DNA of 64,000 bases. It comes from Paraburkholderia silviterrae. Lineage in GTDB: Bacteria; Pseudomonadota; Gammaproteobacteria; Burkholderiales; Burkholderiaceae. Each line of letters starts with the position of its first letter. Position 1 is the stretch's first letter. The stretch lies in NCBI RefSeq assembly GCF_004353915.1, contig NZ_SMRP01000012.1, positions 62,001 to 126,000 on the forward strand, read 5' to 3'. Position numbers and translations under genes: made by a program. The notes beneath the pieces were generated by a model. That model saw nothing but the letters and a program-made list of their open reading frames with translations. It was not told where the DNA came from and did no database searches. This document shows positions 26,758-36,091 of this stretch, one piece after another.

Positions 26758-27123
26758 ATGGCCAAAACAAATAAAAAAGCGGCCGGTGCTCGCTCAAACA
26801 ACGGAGCAGGAAAATCTCACGGAGACATCAAGAAACAATTGATGGAGCCGGCTGAACGGCTCATCGTCTTAGGCTACTCAACTGTTCTATTCGTCGTGAT
26901 TGGGCTCAGTGCTTTAGGGCTTGGGTTCGCACATGAATGCACCCAGGTCCATTGCCACCGGGTGGAAGGCTGGAAGCTTGAGGTACTGAGCGTTCTCAAG
27001 AACGTGGCATTCTCAAGTGATTGCGGCAGCTTCGTGTGTCGCACAAAGGCACCTCGTACATGGAATCAAACGTCACTAAGGCATCAAGCGGCAAGTCAGG
27101 AGACTTGCCCATCTGAGCAATGA
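26758..27123 (+). CDS. Hypothetical single-pass membrane protein (121 aa)
   Basis: AAGGA lies about 8 bases before the ATG. The basic N terminus (MAKTNKKAAGARSNNGAGK) precedes one membrane segment (RLIVLGYSTVLFVVIGLSALGL). The rest contains five cysteines, and its last 35 residues look less protein-like, so the gene may be truncated or frameshifted. Codon use is less GC-rich than in the plasmid backbone. No family was recognised. Confidence 0.45.
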   Translation: MAKTNKKAAGARSNNGAGKSHGDIKKQLMEPAERLIVLGYSTVLFVVIGLSALGLGFAHECTQVHCHRVEGWKLEVLSVLKNVAFSSDCGSFVCRTKAPRTWNQTSLRHQAASQETCPSEQ

Positions 27124-27145
27124 GCGCATATTTCAGGACCAAACC

Positions 27146-27310
27146 ATGAACACGCAAACCGATGTGCTGACCTTGAAGGACCGTCTCAAACTCGGTCTGA
27201 AGTCAGGATGGCGGGATTACTGGAGGAGTCATGGACCTTCACTTTCGAGCAGATTCAGCGGCTCTATCGCCGCTTCGTCCATTAATAGGAATGTCTCTCC
27301 CGAACAGTGA
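27146..27310 (+). CDS. Possible 54-aa protein upstream of the parS array
   Basis: ATG 27146 has AGGA about 7 bases upstream. The product begins MNTQTDVLTLKDRLKLGLKS and continues WRDYWRSHG, which looks protein-like at first and becomes Ser-rich later. It is too short to classify. It may be real or the 5' remnant of a longer plasmid gene. Confidence 0.3.
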   Translation: MNTQTDVLTLKDRLKLGLKSGWRDYWRSHGPSLSSRFSGSIAASSINRNVSPEQ

Positions 27311-27345
27311 GACCTCGTGTCTGGCTGTTCACTTTTTTGGCAGAC

Positions 27346-27597
27346 GTGTTCGGCTCCGAACACCTTGCCGCCCAGAGCCCCCTGCTAGTCGATGTGGAAC
27401 CCACTCCACGCAACTCGTCGCGCAAAAGTGTTCGGATCCGAGCACCTTCGTCGGCGCGAGGTGGACGCGTCTCAGCGGCCAAAAAGTGTTCGGCTCCGAA
27501 CACCTTGCCGTCCAACCGATTTCCTCCGCCGGTTGATGAGGAGCAAAGCCTGCGAGCACCTCCGCTCTCCACGAAAAAAGTGTTCGGGTCCGAACAC
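27346..27597. repeat. parS: parS-like centromere: four 18-bp palindromes
   Basis: GTGTTCGGNTCCGAACAC occurs at 27346-27363, 27428-27445 (one mismatch, GAGCAC), 27486-27503 and 27580-27597, with start spacings of 82, 58 and 94 bases. The array lies just downstream of parB, is fully palindromic and is not coding. This is the organisation of ParB-binding centromere sites. The link to this ParB is inferred from position. Confidence 0.85.
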
Positions 27598-27627
27598 TCA
27601 CGCGGTCGTGATGAAATCGGCGCCGCA

Positions 27628-27656
27628 ATAAAAAAGCCCCGCGAATTGCGAGGCTG
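27628..27656 (-). terminator. Intrinsic terminator of the parAB operon
   Basis: On the minus strand AGCCTCGC and GCGGGGCT form an imperfect GC-rich stem around AATTC, followed by TTTTTTATTG. It lies about 22 bases beyond the parB stop and separates the operon from the parS array. Confidence 0.8.
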
Positions 27657-27677
27657 TTTATCTTAGTCTTACAGACC

Positions 27678-28658
27678 TTACTCCGGCTGAACCGAGAACA
27701 TCTTCGCGACTGTCTCTCTGAGCGCGCGCTCCTGCTCTTCGGAAATTACACCGGCCTTGAACTTAAATGTCAGCCCCGCGACATCTTTCGTGATGCTGCC
27801 CGCTTGAACATTCCCAGAGAAAATCTTGAGAATGCTCCGGCCCGCCACGTCACGAGTCGACACCCCGCGAGTCGCTGCAGCGAGAATCGCAGGCGCGACC
27901 TTGGACTCAAGGAGGTCACCTGCCACCACCTGCGGCCACAACTCCGTTAGCGCCTTCACGCCGGCATCCCCAGTCTTCTTCAACGCGCTCACAATCTCCT
28001 GTGCCTGATTTGATTGCAAGAGCGTCGGCCTCAGGTCCAAGTCACGCTTAACGAAGTCAGGAAGCTCATCGAAGGCAAGGTATCGGTAGAGTTCATTTCT
28101 GGAAATGCCCATCGTCTTGGCAAGACGTGTCTTATTGGGAAACTCACTCTCCGCGCGGCGGACCGACAACGCAATCTCGTAATCGGAGAGGTCGTCCCGT
28201 GTCACGTTCTCGACGAGCGCGAGCGCGGCCATATCCTGGTCAGTGCAATCAATGACCACACTCTTGATGGTCTCCCGATTCAGGAGCTTATGTGCACGCC
28301 AACGCCTCTCACCGGCTACCAGTTGGTAGGCGTCATCGCCCACTCGACGCACTAGCACCGATTGCAGTAGCCCGGTCTCTTCAATCGAGCGAGCCAATTC
28401 ATGCAGCTTCGTCTCATTGAATTCGCGGCGGGGTTGCCATGGGTTCGGCGAAACCTCGTTGACCCGCAAGTCGGTCCCTACTCCTTTATCCTCAAGCTCC
28501 TGGATACGGATCTGCGCGGCCGTCAAGGCGCTGGTAAGTCCCGGCATGGTTTGCGGACTGCGAGTACCCTTATCAGCATCCTTCCTCACCGGCGTCATCT
28601 CCGCCGGCGACGCCAGGCCTGCAGTCTTGGCCAATAGCTGCTCGCGAATATTGCTCAT
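27678..28658 (-). CDS. parB: ParB-family partition protein (326 aa)
   Basis: The ParB/Spo0J nuclease-like core is visible: NPWQPRREFNETKLHELARSIEETG, then VRRVGDDAYQLVAGERRWRAHKLL with the GERRxRA motif that binds CTP in this family. The HTH region includes KTRLAKTMGISRNELYRYLAF. The protein would load on the nearby parS palindromes and stimulate ParA. The ATG at 28656-28658 overlaps the parA stop (ATGA). A strong GGGGGAGG precedes the start. Confidence 0.92.
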   Translation of the reverse strand: MSNIREQLLAKTAGLASPAEMTPVRKDADKGTRSPQTMPGLTSALTAAQIRIQELEDKGVGTDLRVNEVSPNPWQPRREFNETKLHELARSIEETGLLQSVLVRRVGDDAYQLVAGERRWRAHKLLNRETIKSVVIDCTDQDMAALALVENVTRDDLSDYEIALSVRRAESEFPNKTRLAKTMGISRNELYRYLAFDELPDFVKRDLDLRPTLLQSNQAQEIVSALKKTGDAGVKALTELWPQVVAGDLLESKVAPAILAAATRGVSTRDVAGRSILKIFSGNVQAGSITKDVAGLTFKFKAGVISEEQERALRETVAKMFSVQPE

Positions 28659-29869
28659 GCCTCCCCCTTCCAATTCTTGACGAACATGTCGTCAAGCCAA
28701 CGCGCGTACAGCATCAATGGTTGCTTCACCCGCTGAAGCGACTTAGCGGTCGAATGCGTATTCGTGATATCCAGTGCCGTGGAGAACGAGAGGGCCCCAC
28801 CACTCATCACTGAGCTTGCCGGAATTTCGAACGGGTCCAACCATTTCCCGTAAGCTGTCTGAGCCCATTGCCGAACCACCGGGGCCGATGAAGTCTTGCC
28901 GTAATCCACCTTGGAAAGAAGGATGGAGATGAACTCATAGACCTTGTCTTCCTCGTACGCGAGAAAGTCGCCCGCGACTTCTGAAAAGAGACGCCAGAAC
29001 GCCATCGAGCTGATGAAGTCCAGGTTCTCCGGAACCATCGGCATCACGAGTGCGTCCGCGGCGAGCAATGCGTTGAGGTTCATATACGACAGCGACGGCG
29101 AGGTATCCATCAGGATGTAGTCGTATTGCGAACGCAGCGGCTCGAGGCCTTCACGAAGCACCGACCAGAACCGAAAACCCTTCATCGTCTTCTGCCGGGC
29201 CGGCAACAGAAACTCAGCGCCATACAAAAACGTGTGCCCCGGAATGATGTCTAGGCCATCCCAATATGTGCTTTGCACCTTCGAACTCAGCCCGCCTTCG
29301 ATGGACTGGTCATAGATGTAGGGGAGGACGGTGTCCTCACCGCTGATTTCCTTCTCTGCATACAGCCCGCACAATTCCGAAGCAGAAGCCTGCGGGTCCA
29401 GGTCGATGATGAGCACTTTGCGCCCGAGCAGCGACAAGGCTTGTCCGAGACAGACGGTCGTCGTGGTTTTCGCAGAACCTCCCTTCAGCTGAGCCGTCGT
29501 CAGCACCCGCCCTCGAAAATTGCTGTCCGGTTCGGCAAGTCGCGTTTGATAGATGTCCGAGGCCATCTTCACCCACGTGCGCACTTCGGCAAGCGTGAAC
29601 GTCCGGCTGCGACCGGTGCCGTTGAGCGTGCCTGACGGAAGCCCCTGGTCCGACTTCGTCACCAGATACTGAATCTGCTGGCGCGACAGATTGCACATGT
29701 CTGCCAGTTCGCTGATAGTAAATATGGGAGCAGTCTTGCGCGGCCGCGGCGCGAGAATCTGTTCGCGCAGGTTGTCCGCGAACGGTGCGAGTTTTTCGGC
29801 GAACTCTGCAACCTCGCGAAGCGTCGTGCGACGGCTTTCAATAGGGAGGGTGGTAGCCACTGCATCCAT
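28655..29869 (-). CDS. parA: ParA-family partition ATPase, type Ia (404 aa)
   Basis: The deviant Walker A motif KGGSAKTTTT lies at 129-138, followed by VLIIDLDPQASAS and YDYILMDTSPSLSYMNLNAL. An N-terminal HTH-like segment (FTISELADMCNLSRQQIQYLV) identifies the large type Ia ParA, which also represses its own promoter. It drives segregation of ParB-parS complexes over the nucleoid. It is the first gene of the parAB operon and reads away from the origin. Confidence 0.93.
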   Translation of the reverse strand: MDAVATTLPIESRRTTLREVAEFAEKLAPFADNLREQILAPRPRKTAPIFTISELADMCNLSRQQIQYLVTKSDQGLPSGTLNGTGRSRTFTLAEVRTWVKMASDIYQTRLAEPDSNFRGRVLTTAQLKGGSAKTTTTVCLGQALSLLGRKVLIIDLDPQASASELCGLYAEKEISGEDTVLPYIYDQSIEGGLSSKVQSTYWDGLDIIPGHTFLYGAEFLLPARQKTMKGFRFWSVLREGLEPLRSQYDYILMDTSPSLSYMNLNALLAADALVMPMVPENLDFISSMAFWRLFSEVAGDFLAYEEDKVYEFISILLSKVDYGKTSSAPVVRQWAQTAYGKWLDPFEIPASSVMSGGALSFSTALDITNTHSTAKSLQRVKQPLMLYARWLDDMFVKNWKGEA

Positions 29870-30112
29870 TCTGCACTTCTCCGTGTTTTTGACGATAAAG
29901 CGCAGAATACATCATTATGTGTAAACAGGGTTGTATTGAGCCTAATTTTTTAGCTGAAACATCAAGATTCTGCGCCAGTTGGTTGATTTCACGTCTAAAT
30001 CGCGTGTTCGCGATGAGACGTAGCACGCGTCACTGGCGGTAAACCTCGGATGAAGCCATTGCGCGCGGTGACCCATTCACATTTCGCCAAGACCGAGCGA
30101 GAAAGTTGTCAG
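29870..30112. promoter_or_regulatory. parA upstream region
   Basis: An AT-rich stretch of about 240 bases between parA and the iterons. It should contain the parAB promoter and the autoregulatory operator of ParA. No individual box could be assigned with confidence. Confidence 0.35.
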
Positions 30113-30496
30113 CACAAAAACCGCCCCCGAGTTGGTTTTTGTGTGTGCCGTTCGTCAGGCTAATTTATTCATTGAAATCAAATGGTTACAGTGATGCGGC
30201 CTTTATTTTATGGCGGGATTTTTCGCGTTGGTGGGGCTTGTGTCTGTCTGTTTTTGTAAACATAAACCAGCAAACCTACAAACAGGAACGAGAAAAGCCT
30301 TTCTTATCAAAGCAAAAGCCTGTGGATAGAGACGGTTTTTGTGAAGGCCGGGACGCTTTTTGTGACGTAGCTGGCAGGAATTGGGTTTGGATGGGCGGAA
30401 ATTGTGAGAACGTCGGGCGGTTTTTGGGCTGTCAGCTAGAAGGTAAGGGGTGCTTTTTGTGCGTGAAAGTGCCGAATATTAGGGGCGGTTTTTGTG
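30113..30496. other. oriV: Iteron array, probable origin of replication
   Basis: Copies of (C/G)(G/T)TTTTTGTG occur at 30113-30123 (inverted), 30133-30143, 30248-30258 (CTGTTTTTGTA), 30333-30343, 30354-30364, 30418-30428 (ending GGG), 30451-30461 and 30486-30496. A DnaA-box-like TGTGGATAG lies at 30321-30329. The array ends about 50 bases before the rep gene. This is the architecture of an iteron-controlled theta origin in which Rep binds the repeats. Exact limits are uncertain. Confidence 0.8.
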
Positions 30497-30548
30497 TTGA
30501 CAGCCGCTGCTTGGCTGATAGAGTGCCGGCATTGAGCCGAAAGAACGA

Positions 30549-31955
30549 ATGGAAAACCCGACGCTTCCCGCCACGCCGCATCAACTTGCCTTGGACATCT
30601 ACGACGACATGTCCGGGAAAGACGCGCGGATAGACCAGGCAGACAGGGACATTGGGTATCTCCGAAACAACATCTTCACCCGTGTCGGCGGACTTGGTAT
30701 CGCCGCGCGGCGCGTGCTCGACGCCGCATACTTCATCGTCGCATCGAAGGCGCCTGACGAACTCATCGACGACAAGGTCTACACGTTTTCCGAGGACATC
30801 AACTACTTCAAGTGGCTGATGCGCTACGACAGTCGCAACCACAGCCATCTCGTCACCCAGATGCGTGCCGCCGCGAAGGCCCGCGTTGAAATCATGACAG
30901 CCCCCTCAATCGAGGAACTGACCGAGAAGGACTCGTGGGGCACGATAAGTCTGCTTGGCGATTGTTACATCGAGAGAAACGTGGTGTGCATCCTGCTCTC
31001 AGGGCGGGTGATTCGATATCTCATTAGCCCGTACAAGGCTCATTGGCTCAGCCTGCGCGATGCTGCGAAGTTTACGCTATCGCTCGCGCGCGCAGTCTAT
31101 GATCGCCTCATTCCATGCGAGGGCCATGGCGTAACCGAGTGGTTCGCGTACGAAGACGTTCTCGAATGGCCAGGAAAGGTCGGCGTATCGCGTAGGGTCT
31201 TCAAGGAGTTCCGTAAGCATTTCCTTGAGCCTGCCGTGCAGCAGCTCAACGAAGAGTCGGATTTTGAGGTTAGCTGGGAAGCGAACGCCGCGCGCGTGTC
31301 CGCGGACAAGATGAAGCTGCGCTTCCGGTTCACGAAGAAACAGGGCGCTGATGCCGCGCGCGCAGGCATTCCGGATGAAATGTACCTCGTGCTTCATAAC
31401 GAGTTTGCGTTTGATGAGCTGGACTTTCTGCGCCTCGCAAATAATCGGCACACCTGGACGGATGAACGCCTTGTGCAGGCCATCGAATACACGCAGACCA
31501 GGTTGACGCAGGGCAAGGTCACCATCAGCCCCAAGGGCTATCTCTTCAAGTCGCTCGAAGGGAACTACCGCATTGGTGGCGCCGAAAAGAAGATGTTGGC
31601 TGTTCAATCGCAACAGTCCCAGCATTCGCAGGAGGAAGCACGCGCCCGTCAAAACGCAGAGTCGCAGCGACGAGAGGCTGAGAAAGCCCAAGCCGAAATT
31701 GCAGCCGCCAAAGTCCGTTCGGAGGCTGACGCCGGCAGGGAGTTCTATGAGGCGGCGGACGCCCATATCCGAAAAGAACTACTGCACACGTTTGTGACGG
31801 GTCTGCTGCACCAGCGGCAAATGGCCAGGGTTGGCGTCTCGCGTGAGTCGCTCACGACTGAGAACATCCTCACGGCAAACCGGCAGCTCGCTGAGACTTT
31901 CTGCACACACGTGTGTTCGCGCATGAAGAAGGTAATCGACGCGCACCCGAAGTGA
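30549..31955 (+). CDS. repA: Replication initiator protein, Rep_3/RepB type (468 aa)
   Basis: The N-terminal half is consistent with the winged-helix initiators of the Rep_3 family (LYxxxY-like WLMRYDSRN, then SLLGDCYIERNVVCILLSGRVIRYLI and EWFAYEDVLEWPGKVGVSRRVFKEF). The C-terminal third has a Gln/Ala/Glu-rich coiled coil (about 355-395) before a final helical domain. Its position directly downstream of iterons, with parAB on the other side, supports the call. Homologous initiators bind iterons as monomers and melt the AT-rich region. It is larger than classical RepE or RepA proteins. Confidence 0.78.
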   Translation: MENPTLPATPHQLALDIYDDMSGKDARIDQADRDIGYLRNNIFTRVGGLGIAARRVLDAAYFIVASKAPDELIDDKVYTFSEDINYFKWLMRYDSRNHSHLVTQMRAAAKARVEIMTAPSIEELTEKDSWGTISLLGDCYIERNVVCILLSGRVIRYLISPYKAHWLSLRDAAKFTLSLARAVYDRLIPCEGHGVTEWFAYEDVLEWPGKVGVSRRVFKEFRKHFLEPAVQQLNEESDFEVSWEANAARVSADKMKLRFRFTKKQGADAARAGIPDEMYLVLHNEFAFDELDFLRLANNRHTWTDERLVQAIEYTQTRLTQGKVTISPKGYLFKSLEGNYRIGGAEKKMLAVQSQQSQHSQEEARARQNAESQRREAEKAQAEIAAAKVRSEADAGREFYEAADAHIRKELLHTFVTGLLHQRQMARVGVSRESLTTENILTANRQLAETFCTHVCSRMKKVIDAHPK

Positions 31956-31986
31956 GCGAGGCGGCGGCCGACCACCGGTTACGCCT

Positions 31987-32547
31987 TCACCTTGTAGACC
32001 TGTTCATGCATCTCCCCTTGGCCAGTATTAGCTGTCGTCGCGTTATTCCAGACAGAGGTAGCCGCTGGCGACAACCGCCGACGATTGCGACGCACTGCAA
32101 CCGGGCGTGATCGAACCCGGCTGTCTGCTCGCGTGTGGACATGGCATGCTGGGCCTGTTTCATCCGCACGAGTGAATCGCGACAATTGCCGATGGTGGCT
32201 ACCGAAGCGGCGTCCTGACCGGTCCAGATTCGTTCGATGAATTCCTCGGCCCGTCCAAATGCATCCGCGAGCTCGTCGGGCGAGGGGGGGCCACTTGAAG
32301 ACGGCGGAGCATCGGCGAGCGGTGAACCACCGGCCGCCTGCCAGATGCGGCCAAGGCTGGCGACCGCGCACAGGATGGCCCAGCTCGCATAGGGAATGGC
32401 CGCGTCGCCCCCGGTACCGAGGTCCAGTATCTGCGCGGCCTTGGCGCCGCTGAGTTTGCCCCGTCGGAGCACTTCGCGCACTTCATTGGCTTCCGGTCCA
32501 ATCCAGAAGTTATTTGCTGGACACAGACATTTTGGGGTGTGGGACAC
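31987..32547 (-). CDS. Putative HTH-like plasmid protein, possibly decayed (186 aa)
   Basis: The N-terminal half looks like a plasmid-borne regulator: NNFWIGPEANEVREVLRRGKL, SGAKAAQILDLGTGGDAAIPYASWAILC. The usual recognition helix ('RTxRRW') expected between LGTGGD and AAIPYASW seems to be missing, as if deleted in frame. The C-terminal third is Arg/Gln-rich and not protein-like. The start would be GTG without a good ribosome-binding site. It may be a non-functional relic. Confidence 0.35.
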   Translation of the reverse strand: MSHTPKCLCPANNFWIGPEANEVREVLRRGKLSGAKAAQILDLGTGGDAAIPYASWAILCAVASLGRIWQAAGGSPLADAPPSSSGPPSPDELADAFGRAEEFIERIWTGQDAASVATIGNCRDSLVRMKQAQHAMSTREQTAGFDHARLQCVAIVGGCRQRLPLSGITRRQLILAKGRCMNRSTR

Positions 32548-33248
32548 AATGAAATGGCCAGCCCGATCCCAGCGCCCGTTCTACGACAGGTAGTTCGGTC
32601 CAAGGTAGAGGAGAGCACCATGAACGGGTCACGCAGATCGGCATCGATCAGGCACATCTGCAAGACGACGTGGCGCTCGCGATTCGTGAAAACGAGGCGG
32701 TCGCCGCGACGCTCGCTCTCCAGATCGAGATCGCGGAAATGCGTCTTCAGGAAAGGTTGCACCGAACCCGGATTACGCCCTGCTGGCGACTGTGCCTATT
32801 GGCCACACCCTTGCCACGGTCATTTTGTTGGAAACCGGACCATCGAGCGTTTCGCCAGCGCCGGTGACTTCGCGTCCTATTCGCGTTCCGTGGACAGGCC
32901 ATGATTCGGGAACAACGTGGTTTGCTAGACCTCGTTGTAAGAGATGGCGCACTGAACAATTATTGTCGCACCGGTGACAGTTTCATTGTGGTCTACGAAT
33001 ATCGAATGAAACAGGCCGCACGCAATGTGTGTGTAAACGCTCCGATTCAAATAGCAATGCCAACCTGGTCTACGCGGTGCCACATCTATTAATAGCGGCA
33101 ATATTTTCTCGTCTGAAAAAGTTTCGGCATTTAATACCTATGCAAAATGGGTTAAATAAATGTTAAATTTTGTTCGAATCGATTGACATGAGATTACGCC
33201 GTTGGCAGTCTAAAAGACCATCACAGCAAATATGCATAAGCGAGAACC
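32548..33248. other. Region without supported genes
   Basis: About 700 bases. A plus frame at 32640-32790 reads QAHLQDDVALAIRENEAVAA and looks protein-like but has no start context and soon degenerates. The right half (33080-33248) is AT-rich and probably carries the promoter of the three-gene signalling operon. Confidence 0.35.
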
Positions 33249-34529
33249 GTGTACGCTGCGCTGCCTGCAATTGTTTCCTCCATTTTTTTATCCTATGGGC
33301 TGTACGTTGTTGCAGTTGGAAAGCCCATGCGTATTTGTCTTCCATTTCTCCTGTTAAGCCTTGCCACTTTTGCTTGGCAGTGCGCATGGGTGTTTCTCTT
33401 CGTCTCTGGTTCACTAGACATATCGGTTTTTATTGCAAAAACAGGTTACGCATTCATTCTATTTATTCCAGCAACATTTTATCATTTTGCTGTTGAGGTA
33501 ACCGAGCGGAAACGTGAGAGGGTAGCGGTCTGGCTTTGTTATGCGTTTAGTTTCGGTTTATTGGCGCTTCTGCTTGTCACGAATACCGTTATATATGGGA
33601 CACATAAATATTTCTTTGGTGAATACCCTAAAGCCGGGCCTTTGCTTTTTTTGCACATTGCGCAAACGGTGGTCGCAGCGATCAGGGTGATGGTGCTTTT
33701 TGCGGACGGTAGACGTTACGCCACTGGAAATCGCAGAATAGCGTTTGGATTTTGTCTGGCTGGCGTGTGCTTCTTCAGTTTGGCCGTGATCGATTATGCG
33801 GTCAACTATGGCTATGCCATATATCCACCTGGCGTTGTTTTCGTCGCGTTTGGTCTATGCATGCTGGCGATCAGTTTGACATATTTTGATTTGGTTAAAC
33901 CGCCGACATTATCGAATGATTCGATTGCCTGCACGGAATTATTCGAAGGACAAAGCCCGTTAGAACTGCAAGCTCTATCGAATAACTGGGTAAATATACT
34001 GCGCGGATATAGGGCAGCAGTCGACGCAGGGTTGTGCGACGAGCGAGTTACCCTCGACCAAGTTGCCCGGACCACTAAGCTTGTAAGCTCGATGACAAGG
34101 TGTGAAGCTGAAACGGGCGCATTTCTTGATGCGGCGCTGAAAGCTTTTGTGCGAAAAATTCCTTTTGGGAGGCATAAAATGGAATTCCCAATTAGCGTTT
34201 CAGTCGAGACCGCAGAAAATGCGCGCATTACATACAAATTCCAGAAAAAATCACTGGATAGCATAACTATAGTTAAGACTACCTGCTCTCGTGGAGGAGA
34301 CCAGGTAGTTTGTTGTGGAACGTTTCACGAGGCGGCGCAAGTGATTTCCTATTTTGACGAAGAAAATTGTTTGGACGCACCAGTCAGAGCAGAATTTACT
34401 CAATTGGGTATCGATCGTCTCTACACGAAAAAAATTGATTCGGAAGACGAGGACGATGAGGCACCTGATGAATTGATGCGCGTTCTAAATGCGCAGCAAA
34501 ACTCGAAACCAGAAGGTAATTTGCACTGA
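33249..34529 (+). CDS. Seven-helix membrane sensor with unknown cytoplasmic domain (426 aa)
   Basis: Residues 1-215 hold about seven membrane segments (for example YGLYVVAVGKPMRICLPFLL, then LCYAFSFGLLALLLVTNTV and GVVFVAFGLCMLAISLTYF), like the 7TM sensor region of some histidine kinases. The cytoplasmic part (215-426) has no HisKA, GGDEF or other domain I can name; it ends in an acidic tail (DSEDEDDEAPDEL). The start is GTG at 33249 with only a weak ribosome-binding site. The stop overlaps the next start (TGATG). Base composition is clearly more AT-rich than the flanking plasmid genes, pointing to separate acquisition. Confidence 0.65.
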   Translation: MYAALPAIVSSIFLSYGLYVVAVGKPMRICLPFLLLSLATFAWQCAWVFLFVSGSLDISVFIAKTGYAFILFIPATFYHFAVEVTERKRERVAVWLCYAFSFGLLALLLVTNTVIYGTHKYFFGEYPKAGPLLFLHIAQTVVAAIRVMVLFADGRRYATGNRRIAFGFCLAGVCFFSLAVIDYAVNYGYAIYPPGVVFVAFGLCMLAISLTYFDLVKPPTLSNDSIACTELFEGQSPLELQALSNNWVNILRGYRAAVDAGLCDERVTLDQVARTTKLVSSMTRCEAETGAFLDAALKAFVRKIPFGRHKMEFPISVSVETAENARITYKFQKKSLDSITIVKTTCSRGGDQVVCCGTFHEAAQVISYFDEENCLDAPVRAEFTQLGIDRLYTKKIDSEDEDDEAPDELMRVLNAQQNSKPEGNLH

Positions 34530-36091
34530 TGGCCAGCGTCGAAAGGGGCGCCCAATTTCGCCCGTTGTTGGCTATTTGGTTGACTACTCTTGCCATAACC
34601 ATTTCAACCTGGTTGCTCGCTTACGTGCAGATTCAGGCCGCCTATTCGGCGTCTACTGAGTCTGTACATCAGTTCCCGTACCGCTATGTAATCTTTGCAT
34701 CGATCTTGACTAGTGTACTCGTAGGTTCCGCGTTTGTAATAAGTGCTATCGTTGGGAGGCTAGTGTCCAGTGAGGCCACGATGCGTCGGTTAGCGCGTGA
34801 AATGAAATATCTCGCTGAGATTGATGTCCTTACCAGGCTACCGAATCGACACTACTTAATGTCTCTACTAAAGGCCCGTATCGAAAGGTTGTACCGATAT
34901 GGTGCGCTTTCTTTGATTTACGTGGATATAGACAATTTTAAAAAGATAAACGATTTATTAGGGCACAACTACGGCGATGAATTGCTAAAGAGTGTTGCGA
35001 GACGATTATCCGCAATCGCGGGTGCTGCGAACGTCATAGCGAGAATTGGCGGGGACGAGTTCGCTATAGTCGTGGATTCTGACGAATCTCAGAACACTGC
35101 ACAAAAAATTGCTGAAGAAGTTGTTAAGGAATTCAAAATCGCGTTTGGGTTGCGTGGGGATAGTTACGTAGTTTGCTTGAGCATGGGAATTGCAACACTG
35201 CACGACGAAGCGACGTCAGAGTTTGATCTGCTCACTCAGGCTGATTTGGCAATGTACTCGGCGAAATCCGCACGCCGCGTTGACAGTATCAGTGCTTACA
35301 GGCATTTCACCATGGACCTCTCGACTCGTGCAATGCACGAAATCGAACGGCAACAGGAACTGCAATATGCCATTCGTGAAGGGGAGTTCTTGTTTGATTA
35401 TCAAGTGATCGTTGACGCCGCGACGCAGCGGGAGGCTGGTGTGGAGGCTATTTTAAAATGGCAACACCCAGAGAGAGGATTGCTGACTGCAGAGGAATTT
35501 CTCCCGTTCGCTGAGCGTACAGGCTTCGGTCCGCAAATAGGCGCGGTCGCGATGGAATCAGCGCTTCGGCAATTCAGTGTTTGGCGCACGCGCGGCCGCG
35601 CGCCCGAATATCTCTTAATTAAGGTATCGTTATCCCAATTAATAGAAGGAGATATCGCTTCATTGGCTTTGCGTTGGCTGCGAGTTTTTGATATCGATCC
35701 AACTGCATTGCATATGGAGCTAGCTGAGGGTGAAATCCACGGTGGAGGAGAGCTACTCAAGACGAGGCTGAAGGCGCTACGAGCTGAAGGTATCCAAGTG
35801 ATCGTCGGAGCATTTGGCGCTCGTGCTGCGTCGCTTTCTCTGCTGTCAAGTCAATTGTTTGCAGGAATCAAGATCGATCGCAAGTTGGTGCGCGACGCGC
35901 GAAAGGATCGCCCGACCTTGATCGTCTTTGAAGGAATTGTCCACGTCGCGCTTAACCTCGGAATGTCAGTAGTTGTCGACGGGGTTGACGGGGTGGATCA
36001 GCTATCCTGGTTACGTCAGTACCAAGGGATCAGTGCGCAAGGTGAAGTTGTGCCAGTGATCACCGCTGCCTCTCTAGAGCAGGATCGATGA
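34529..36091 (+). CDS. Membrane diguanylate cyclase with degenerate EAL domain (520 aa)
   Basis: Two membrane helices (about 12-33 and 52-76) precede a GGDEF domain with intact active site (RIGGDEFAIV, GGDEF at 174-178) and YVDIDNFKKINDLLGH. The inhibitory RxxD site upstream of GGDEF is absent. The EAL half keeps VEAILKWQHP and MELAEGE but loses the double Asp (VGAFG instead of DDFG) and reads VVDGVDG for VVAEGVE. So it probably makes c-di-GMP, escapes product inhibition, and cannot degrade c-di-GMP. It overlaps both neighbours by one and four bases and is AT-rich like them. Confidence 0.85.
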   Translation: MASVERGAQFRPLLAIWLTTLAITISTWLLAYVQIQAAYSASTESVHQFPYRYVIFASILTSVLVGSAFVISAIVGRLVSSEATMRRLAREMKYLAEIDVLTRLPNRHYLMSLLKARIERLYRYGALSLIYVDIDNFKKINDLLGHNYGDELLKSVARRLSAIAGAANVIARIGGDEFAIVVDSDESQNTAQKIAEEVVKEFKIAFGLRGDSYVVCLSMGIATLHDEATSEFDLLTQADLAMYSAKSARRVDSISAYRHFTMDLSTRAMHEIERQQELQYAIREGEFLFDYQVIVDAATQREAGVEAILKWQHPERGLLTAEEFLPFAERTGFGPQIGAVAMESALRQFSVWRTRGRAPEYLLIKVSLSQLIEGDIASLALRWLRVFDIDPTALHMELAEGEIHGGGELLKTRLKALRAEGIQVIVGAFGARAASLSLLSSQLFAGIKIDRKLVRDARKDRPTLIVFEGIVHVALNLGMSVVVDGVDGVDQLSWLRQYQGISAQGEVVPVITAASLEQDR

